A stretch of DNA of 64,000 nucleotides. It comes from Dastarcus helophoroides. Taxonomy: Eukaryota > Arthropoda > Insecta > Coleoptera > Bothrideridae. Below are positions 1 through 9,900 of this stretch, piece after piece. The stretch is taken from NCBI GenBank assembly GCA_028583605.1, contig CM053329.1, positions 31,768,992 through 31,832,991 on the forward strand. Direction: 5' to 3'. The notes below the pieces were generated by a model, which did no database searches, had not been told where the DNA came from, and saw only the letters and a program-made list of their open reading frames with translations. Numbering within the stretch: position 1 is the stretch's first letter; each line of letters starts with the position of its first letter. Position numbers and translations under genes: made by a program.

Positions 1-3000
1 TTAAGGAATTTTTAAATGTTCATTGTTTTAAAAATATCCAACAAATTTCGCTTGCGAGGAAGTCATACTTTTAAAGTCAATTTTTTTTTAAATCAAAATT
101 TCGAAAAACTCGAGAGTTTACCTCTTTTTTTGGAAATATAAGTTCAAATTTTTATTCGTTTTAAAAATATGAAAAAAATCTGATTGCGAGAAAGTCATGA
201 TTTTAAAGAAAACTTTTTTAAATTCAAAATTTCTAGAAAAGCTTGAGAATTTCACTTTTTTTTGAAAGTTTAGACAACATCAGATACCCACTTTTTTTGA
301 AAGTATTAGAAAAATTTAGATTTAGTCACAATTTTCAAAAGTCGAAATTAAAAAAAATCAAAATTTGAAGGAAAAAAAACTTGACAATTTGGTTCTTTTA
401 AATTTTGATTTTCTCTTGAAATATACTTATTTTCTGAAAATTTAGGGTTTTCCTCAAAAGTTCGATTTCTACATTTTGGCTTTTTTGAAAGCTTTGCTGT
501 CAACATTTGAAGAGTTTTAAATATTTGGATTTTTTTTTGAAATTGTTCACCCCTTTAAAAGTTTCGATCCTTTTTAAAGTTCGATTTTTATTGCAAATTT
601 CAATCTTTTGATTTTTTAAAAATGATTGTTTTCAACATTTTCAAAATTTTCACCAATTGATTATTTCATTTTTTTCTTGAAAATCTCAACTCTTTTTCAA
701 AATGTTTTGGACAATTTCGATTTTGTTGAATAATGTAGGACCCTAAAAAAGTCTACTTTTTATGACACTTGTTTAAAATTCGGACCCTTTTCAAAGGTTT
801 ACATTTTTACAAATTCAATTAATTGAAATTTCGACTTTTTTTTAATTTGACAATTTTGGCTTTTTAGAAATTTGGGCTTTTTCAGGTATTCACTTGATTT
901 CAAAATATCCAAAAAATTTCCATTTCGAGAAAGTCATGATTTTCAAAAGGCGAAATTTATAAAAAAAATTCAATACTTCCTTTAGATTCTTTTTTTCTTG
1001 GAAATTTAGGCATAATCAAATATCCACTTGTTTTCAGAATTTCGATTTCGAGAAAGTCGCAATTTTCAAGTCGAAATTTAAAAAAAAAATCAAAATTTCT
1101 AGAAAAACTTAAAAATTTCACCTTTTAAATTTTTTGACTTTCTCTTGAATTACTGGCTTATCAATTTTAGTTTATTTGTTTAAAAATATCCATTTATAAA
1201 TTTTGTCTATTTTGAAAACTTTGTTCCTTTTTAACATTTCAACAACCATTTTCGTATTTCGACTCTTTTGTTAAGTTCGACTTTATTTGCGTTTCAATTT
1301 TTTTTGAGAATTACCACTTTTCAACGTTTTGATATTGTGAAATTTCCACTTTTTTCAAAATTTCCACATTTTATCTGTTTTTGTGCTTTTTCTTTTTAAA
1401 TTTTAACTCTTTCTCAAATTATTTAGGTAAATTTCGACTTTATGAGAATTTTTAATCTAAAAAATTCAGGACTTAAAATATTTTACATTTTTGGAAAATT
1501 TAAGACAATTTTATATCTATCAACTTGTTTCAAAAGTATCTAAAATAATAAATTATACATACAATGTTTCAAAATCTTGAAATTTAAGGAAGTCAAAAAC
1601 CTAGAGAAAAAGTTGAAAATTCAACTTTTTTTTTAAATTTTGACTTGTAAAAATTCGACTTCTTGAAACCTTTTTGGGAATTTCTGTTTTTTTAAACTCT
1701 AGGGAATACTTTTTTTAATGTCGTTGTTCTTAAAATACTCAACTTTTTTGAAAATTTCTCAACTTTTATTTGACCTTTTTTCAATTTCGACTTATATTTA
1801 AAGTTGTTTGACTTTTTGAATAATTCTATTTTTTTAGAAATTTCGACTTTGCTGAAAATTTTGAGTAATATTGACTTTGAATTTGGTTTCATTTAAAACA
1901 TTTAAATCTTTCTGTGAAAATTTCGAGATTTCAGCGCTTCCACTTTATTCCAAAATTACCACCTTTTTCAAAACTTTCGACTTATTTTACATTTTGGGCT
2001 TGAAAATTTTGAGATTGGCCTTTTTTTGAAAATATCAATATTTTAAAAATTTCCTAAAATTTTTAAATTTCCAAAAGATTTATATTTTAAGAAAGCTAAT
2101 TTTCAAAAAAGTGGAAATTTCCAAAAAAAGTCTAAGTTTTGAGAAAGTTTTGTATATTTTTTTTTAAATTATGATTTATTTGGTAACTTCGACTTTGCTT
2201 GGAAGTGTTGCCTTTTTTTTTTGGAAATTATGTATTTTTTTTAATTCGTTTTTTAAAATATTATGACAGACATTTTTTAGAATATTTTGAGATCACAAAA
2301 TTTCCGCTTTTTTCCCAAAATTTCCACTTTTTCGACTTTTTTCTGAAAGTTTTGACTTATTTTGATTTTTTATGCCAATTTAAAAAACAAATAAATTTTT
2401 GAAACTTGTTTTGAAAATTTTAACTCAAAATATCGACTTTTCCCAAAAAAAATTAAATTACTCTTGAAAATCAAATTTATAAAAAAAATCGAAATTTATG
2501 ATAGACACATACAAATAAAAAACATATGGAATATTTTTAAAAACTGAAAGTTTCCTCAAAATTTGTGATTCTTTGAAAATTTCAAGTTTGTACTTTCGGT
2601 TTTTATTGCTTTTTTAATACATTTTATTATAAAATGTATTTATTATAAGAGGTATTAAAAAAGTCGAATTATTAAGTTGAAAGTTAATTCATTTCGAAAC
2701 ATGAGTAAAAAATTAAAAAAAAAAGTGAATTTTCTAGTTGAAAGTCAATATTTTAGCAAAAATGCGAAAATAGAAAATATAAATTCGTATTTCGAGAAAG
2801 CAGTCAAAAGTTTTCAATATTTTCGATCTTTCAGATTAAAAACCGAGAAGTCAAAGTAAAAATTCTGAAAAATCGAAGTCTCCATAACAAGTCTACATGA
2901 TGAATTTCGAAATTTTGAAAGGAAAACAAATTTTAACTTTAAAACCGATATTTTAAGAGAAAATTAAAACTGCTTTCAGATCAAAATTTCGGTAAGTCGA

Positions 3001-3050
3001 AATATTAAGAATAAAAGTCATCAGTTCATTTTTTTTTGAGTAGAAACAGA
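1..3050. repeat. T-rich TCGA/AAATTT quasi-satellite block, no gene seen
   Basis: From 1 to about 2480 the + strand is a T-rich mosaic of short words such as TTTTTCGACTTTT, AAATTTCGA and TTTTGAAAAT. It turns A-rich from about 2650 to 3010. Open frames here are short, lysine/phenylalanine-rich and unlike proteins. I looked for the missing last exons of the helicase (motif VI) on the minus strand and found none. The block appears to be diverged satellite-like repeat in the gene's 3' part or next intron. Confidence 0.7.
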
Positions 3051-3098
3051 TTAGATGCTCCACATATCCAAACGGTTATCTAGGCCACTGATAGTTAC

Positions 3099-3900
3099 CT
3101 GTGGATGCCTAACAAATCCAAGATTGTACTTCCTATCATGGTGCAACAGATGATTTTGGGCTCGTACAGTGCTAATGATAATAATTCGTTTTTCTCTACC
3201 CTGGAATGTTTCCGTTGTACCTATTTCTATTTCCTCTGGGTTCGGGATGTTATTTCTAGATAAAAGATTCTTGATGCGATACACCTAAGCAAAATTAGTT
3301 TAAATACTGACAACAAAAAAGAGACGTGTACATACTTGGCGGATGTAAGGAGTGATTATGCCAATATCTGACGGTTTCACCTTGTAATAGGACTCCATAT
3401 TTAAATTTACTAACGTCTTGACGTAGTTAATCACAGTTCGACATTCTGCATCATTGAAGTAACTAAAAATTACAAACAATAAACTTTTAAGAGTTGATTC
3501 AGATAGTTTTGACGTTACCTAGGGGATTTACCCTCCCTTTTCTCTTTGGCCATAACAGAACAAAATTCTATAGGATAGCCACGCTTATTTACCCCCTTTT
3601 GTTGTTTACCAATGGGGTTGTATTCTAGTATTTTTGTGTATATTGCCATACTCGATATTGGATCATACAAAGCTGTCTCAGAAACTGCCTGAAATTAAAC
3701 GGAAATAGATAAGATTTCAAAGCAGCGCCACCTACTCACTTTCAAATAACCCCCATAAAATAATTTATTAGGCAATTCTAAAATATCGGGATGAGATCTG
3801 AAATTCAGCTTCAACATGCTTATGAAATTTGTATTTGGTTGCTCAACTTCTACGTTATATAAATTGGAAGTCTTCATCAGCCGCTTTAGGAGCGAAGTTT
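3099..3900 (-). CDS. armi: Helicase exons 9-12: RecA2 domain, motifs IV-V
   Basis: Four exons (3740-3900, 3519-3688, 3336-3462, 3099-3284) separated by introns of about 50 bp. They encode the second RecA-like domain: [16 protein letters not shown] (motif IV region), a KREGKSP segment before [24 protein letters not shown] (motif Va-like) and [17 protein letters not shown] (motif V). The splice donor CAG|GTAACT at 3098 ends the last exon in phase 0. The open frame running to 3051 is therefore intron read-through, not the natural C terminus. Confidence 0.85.
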
Positions 3901-6900
3901 CTAAAAACAAAAAAAAATAAGCCAGTTAATCAGTTCGATAGACTAGTTTAATGAACGCACGTTTTGATTCTTCAAATTTCCCTATTCTTTAAGATGCATC
4001 TTAGCAGAAAATTTATTGGAAATTCTTATTTATAAATAAAGCAAAACTAAGGTTACTTTTTTTTATAGTTTCAAAGTATCGCTTAAAAGTATTTTGTGGG
4101 TTAGTGTATCTTGGTTGCTCTGAAATTAATCAGTCCCTTAATGACCTCAGCTTTGTAAAATATGCCAAACATTATTGGCTATCGAGATATTGTCACTTCT
4201 TGATCAGGTAAAATTCACCAATTATCTACAAAGCAGTATATTGCGGAGTAATTTCTCAGTATTGCAAGGTATTTACATTAAATTCTATAAGTAGATTTAA
4301 TTGAATCAGTTGATGCTTAAACATACAGTCATTTTTCTCAAATTTTGGTAAATTAAAAAAGAAACACTCTGCAGCAACAATGACTTAAGGGGTTTATGCG
4401 CTTTACTACTAAAATCTGATACAGAACACTACACCTGTAAAGTAAAATTAGCGTGTTTTGGCACTACCTGATATAATACGATGAAAAACAGCATTTTTTA
4501 ATAGTAATCTAAATGTGCCCAAACAGTGACAATGTGTTTAAGCAACAATTGATTTAATTAATAAAGAATATCCGTTTTATTCCCCAAGAAAATTAGATTC
4601 GAAGGAAGAAAAAATTGACGAAAGTGCTCTGTAAGCTAACAAAGCTGTCCCTCCTACCCATTTCGTATTTTCTGGCTATTCTGGAATGAACTATTGGTCC
4701 CAGCTGTTCTGGATCGCCGGCAAGAATCAGACTTCCTCCTGATTGTAATAAGCCGATGGCCACGTCGGCTTCTGTTTCTGTTGCTTGTGCGGCTTCATCG
4801 ATGAATACGAAATCAGGCCGATAATTACATCTTGTGTAACGACCGCTTAAGATTAAAGTTGTCACCACGATGCGGTACCTAAGGAGTTTGGCTGCGTCCG
4901 TTTTTAACACGATATTATCTGATATGTTACTGTATTTAAGTATGGAAGGGGGTATGGTGGACCTAAAAAGAATAAGCAATTAGAGAGATATGCGGTACCT
5001 TATTATGGTAGACTCCAAGGAAATCCAAGGAACCAAAGAAAAAATTCAAATTATCGAAAATAGAAAATTACGGAAAAACGAATTTTCCATCCCGCTCCTA
5101 GAGTATTAAAATCCGAAATTTTTATGTGGACCTGTAATTAATTAGCACTGAAAGCACTAGTAAGAACTTTCAACACTTTCAACTTTTTTAAAAGCATCGA
5201 TTTTTTTTTAGAATTTTGATTTTTTCTTGAAACTTACTCGAGACTTTTTTGAAGAAACCGGCCCTATTTGAAAATTACACACATTTTTAAAAATTTTAGA
5301 CTTGTCTGAAAAATTTGACTATTTTTGAAAGTTTTGCTACTTTTTTCAAATTTCAACATTTTAAAACTTGCTTTCTCCAACATTTTCACTTCTAAGTTTC
5401 GGCTTTCTTAAAATTTTGACTTTTTCTTAGAAAATATCGCCTTTATCTGAATATATCGACTTTAATAGAAAATTTCAACCCTTCTGAAAATTCGATATCT
5501 TTTGAAAATTAACATTCGACAATTTCAACATTTTAAAATTCGATTTTCGACAAATGACCAATTAAATATTCTGTAATTAAATAGTTAAACGTGTCAAAAG
5601 TTGAACATATTTACATCTTACTTTTGAGATTTCCACTTTTTATTTTTTATTTCAACTTTCTCGAAACTTTGATTTTTTTTTTGGTGACTTCGACTTTTTC
5701 TGAAATTATCGACTTTTATTAAAAATTTCGACTCTTTCTTTAAATTTTGACGTTATTGTAAATTCCGATTTAAAAAAAATTGCATATCTTTGGCCATTTT
5801 GGTTTTAATAAATTTTATTTGAAATTTTTTTTTTTACATTTCGGCTCCCAATTATTGCGATTTTTTTTAAAGGTTTGACTATTTTCGAAGAATTCTATTT
5901 TTTATTCCGATTTTATGAAAATCGTGAATTTTTCCCGAAGTTGCAACTCTTAAAATTTTGACCTTTGGAATATTGGATCATTTTTCAAATTTCGAATTTT
6001 CTCAAAGTTTTGCCTTTTTTATAAATATGTTTTTTTGGAGAATTCTCTGGAGTATTTCTCTGAAGATCATAGCTTGGCTATCGAAACGCATTAGAGCAAC
6101 CTTTGTTGTGTTTTTTAATCTTTCTTGGTTTCAGGGGACAAGATTTGTATTTCAATTTTTGAAGATAACCATGGACCCAACCCCCCACCAAAATTATGGA
6201 GAATTCTACTTAAAAATTTTGATTCTTTGAACATTTCTTCTTTTTAAAAATTTTAACTCTTTTTCAAAACTTTGGCTCCTAAAAATAGACCTTTTTTTGT
6301 GGAGCACTTTTAAATTTTTTAAAAATTTCCACTTTTTTTAAAATCTCGACCTATTTTGAATATTTCGCCTCTCATATTTCATTATTTTTTGTAAACTAAA
6401 CTTTTTAAAAAATGTAGCATTTGAAAAACTGCTACATCTCGTAGCCTGAATTTTTTTAAAACATTTTCTTCTTATTCAATAGTAAGGCTAGCTGCATGTT
6501 TATTCTGGATTCCTCTTATTGTTGTTTCTGTGAAAGCGACTAGCAGCTTTTGACTAGACATTTTATTTTTTTATAAATTCATTTTCTTTGAAAAATTTTA
6601 CTTTTTGTAAATTTCGACCCTTGAAACTTCTCAATTATTTAAGCATTTCTACTCTTCCAAATTTCGACCTTTTTAAAATTTCCACTTCTTTTTATCGAAA
6701 TTTAGATTTTTCCTAATATTCAAATTTTAAAGTTGTTTTCCATAATTCCATAATTTTTTCTTTTCTCAAGACTGATTTTTCTCAACATTTTGAAAATGTC
6801 GACTTTCAAAATTTTTCTGATTATTATCTTATCTATTAAGATAAGATAATAACACCAAAATTATTTGGTGTTTTTTTAAAAATGCTACTTATTTTGAAAA

Positions 6901-9900
6901 TTTCGATTTTATTGAAAATGTTCACTCTTCAAACATCAAAAAAAAAAAACAGAGATCGCCTTTTTCAGTATATCCTGTATTCATTGAAATTTTGCTTTTT
7001 CTTTTGTTGTAAATTTCGACTTCCAGAAAAATTTTACTTTCTTTAAAAATTTTCAAAAAAAGTCGAAACTTTGAAATATTCACAATTTAAAAGAGATTTA
7101 AATTTCCACAAAAGTAGGATTTTTTTAAAAACAAAATCCTCAGAAAGTAAAAACCTGAGAAAACAAATTAGATTTTTGAAAAACGGTCGCAATTTCAAAA
7201 AAAAAAAAGAAAAATTGGGGGAAAGATCGAAATTTTCAAGGTCGAGATTTTGCAATAAAATTAAAAATTTCAAAACAAGCCAGTTCTCCCAAAAAGTGAA
7301 AACTTCTACGAAAATATGAAATTCTGGACAAAAGTTGAATTAAAAAAAAGCAAAATCCTGAAAAAGGTCCCAAGGACTGAAAAGAGGTATTAATTGCATG
7401 TTAAAACATTCAAAATTTTCTTTTGTAAGCTAAAAATAAGGTTTTTTTAAAAAAAATCTGGCTTAGGACGAAATTTTGAAGTTGAAATTCTAAAAAAAAA
7501 GTGAAGAACTTCGAGGTCAAAATTTAAAAAAAAAGGTCAACATTTTTAAACCGAATCAAAATTTTGAAAAAGGTTCCGATTTTCAGAAAAAACCGAACTT
7601 GTCAAAAAAAAATGTTCAATTTTTGGAATAAAAGTCGAATTTTTGAAATAAAAGTCGAAATTTAGGAAAAACGCCGAAAATTCGTAAGTAAATCGTAACT
7701 TTCAAAAGAAAAAGTTGAAGTATAGAGAAAAGGTCAAAAGTTTGAAAATTTTTACTAAAAGTGAAAGAATGAAATTTTTACATTTTGAAAAACATAAAAA
7801 TAAAAAACTTCAGAATAGTCGAATTTACAAGAATAATATATCAACATTTTGTTTGAGAAAAACCCAAATTTTTAAATAAAAATCGTAATTCCCAAAAGAC
7901 TTGAAAAAAATACCCTAAAAAAAGTCGAAATTTCGAAAGACGCAAAATTTTAAAAGTTTAAATTTCCATAAAAATAGAATCTTTTAAAAGCCAATATTTC
8001 AATAAGTAACAACTGAGAAAAATTAAAATTTTGAAAAAAGGTCGAAATTTAAAAAAAGGAACATTGCAGGAAAAGGTCAAAAATTTTCAGATCGAGATTT
8101 TGCAATAAAATCAAAAATCTCAGAACAGGCGAAATTTTCCAAAAAAGCGAAAATTTCTAGAAAAATACAAAATTCTGGGCAAAAGTCGACGCTTCTTAAA
8201 AAAAGTCAAACTCTTAAAAAAGGTTCTGAGCCAGAGACTAAATAGACTGAACGTTTCAATGTTGTCTCATGCGTACAGTTGAATCTAAAATCCGGGGAAG
8301 TGGAGAGGTGCATTCCACTACTCTTTGATATGGTCGGATTAAGTAAAATTTATAAATACGAAACTTGCCGCGTAACGGTTCTAACGATTTAGATGAAACT
8401 TTAGAATTAGAGGCTTTTGGACCAACAGGATAATTTTTATAAGTGCTTTTTGGTAAAAGTTCAGGAGAACTATTTTCAAAGACATCTTGGTTTAATAGTA
8501 AAATAATTTTCTTTCAATACGCGACGCCTGTGTACAATATTGTTATGCCGGTGCTGTAAACACGTCATGATTGCAGTGAAATGGCGACGCGCGCACGCCG
8601 ATAATTGAATATTTATATATTTTATTTTCACCTACCCAAAGAATGAAACGCTTGATTTTCCTTCACCAATGTGTTCACTGAAGTTTCAACAATGATCCAC
8701 AATACACTTCCCCATATTTACAGCCCATTTTCTTAAAAAAAAACCGATGTTATCTTCGCAAAGGTCTGTCAAATAATGAGAGGGCGTTGCGAGCTAGATG
8801 GAGCTAGGCTTTAGCCAGACTTTCAACTGGCTTCACTGCTTACCGTGTTAGGTTCAGTCTATTTAGTCTCTGTTCTGAGCAGTTAAAAAGGATACGAATT
8901 ACATATTTAAAAAATTCAAAATTATATTTTAAGCTAAAAATTAGGTTTTCAAAATAAATGGCTTAACAAGACAAAATTTTGAAAAACGGTATGATTTAAA
9001 AAAAAAAGTTGAAATTTTAAGAAAAAGGTCGAAATTTTTAAACCAAGACGAAATTTCGAAAAAGGTTCATATGTTCAAAAAAAAAAAACGAAATTTTCAA
9101 CATCGATTTTTTTTTAAAAAGTCGAACTAGGGAGAAAGCTGAAAATTCGAAAGTAAGTCAAAAGAAAAGGTCAAAACCCCGAAAAAAGGTCAAAAATTAG
9201 AACATTTTCAATGACTGAAAATGATGACAAAGATTGAAATTTTGACATTTTGAAAAAACATAAAAGTAAAAAATTTCAAAAAGTCGCATTTCTAATTTTC
9301 TAATTGCCACTCTCATAATTTTCAACAATGTCCAAAAAAAAGTCGAAGTCTCGAGAAAAGATCAAAATTCTGAGAAAAACTTGGTATTTTAGAAAAATAT
9401 CAAAATATTTAGTCAAAATTTTCAAAACGAGTGAAAATTTTCATCCTCCCACTTGTTTCCCCAAATCGTCAAGGCAAGAATTAAGAATTTGCGTATAAAT
9501 TTACTTTTGGTATTGGTCAAATTTCAAGCACTGGCGATGCTAATACCAATTTGCCCTTCAACTTCGAATATTTTTAAACAGCGCTGCCAAAGTTGAAATG
9601 ATAAACAATTTTTTTAACTTACTTATCCCTAGTATCAGAGTGTTCTCTCAACAACTCATCTGGTCTGCAATGCTTCATAAGCTTGGAGGTTAAATGGTCA
9701 CACGCCGCGTTAGCGGGGGCGCACACCAAAATGCGCTTATTCGTCCTCTCTTTAATTTGCAAAATGGATTCAACAATCGTGACAGTCTTTCCAGTACCAG
9801 GAGGACCAAAGACTATATACGGAGCTTTCATTGATGTGCAATTCAGGATGTTTTCAACAGCAGTCCTTTGTTCTTTGTTGGAGCACACAGAGGGATTTTT

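Noticed and set aside
3695..3739. Extension of the motif IV exon to 3695
   Set aside because: Read-through past the GTGAGT donor at 3739 into a 50-bp intron.
7043..7319. Overlapping open frames on both strands
   Set aside because: Both come from low-complexity A/T-rich repeat; composition is Phe/Lys/Ser only and there is no splice or start context.
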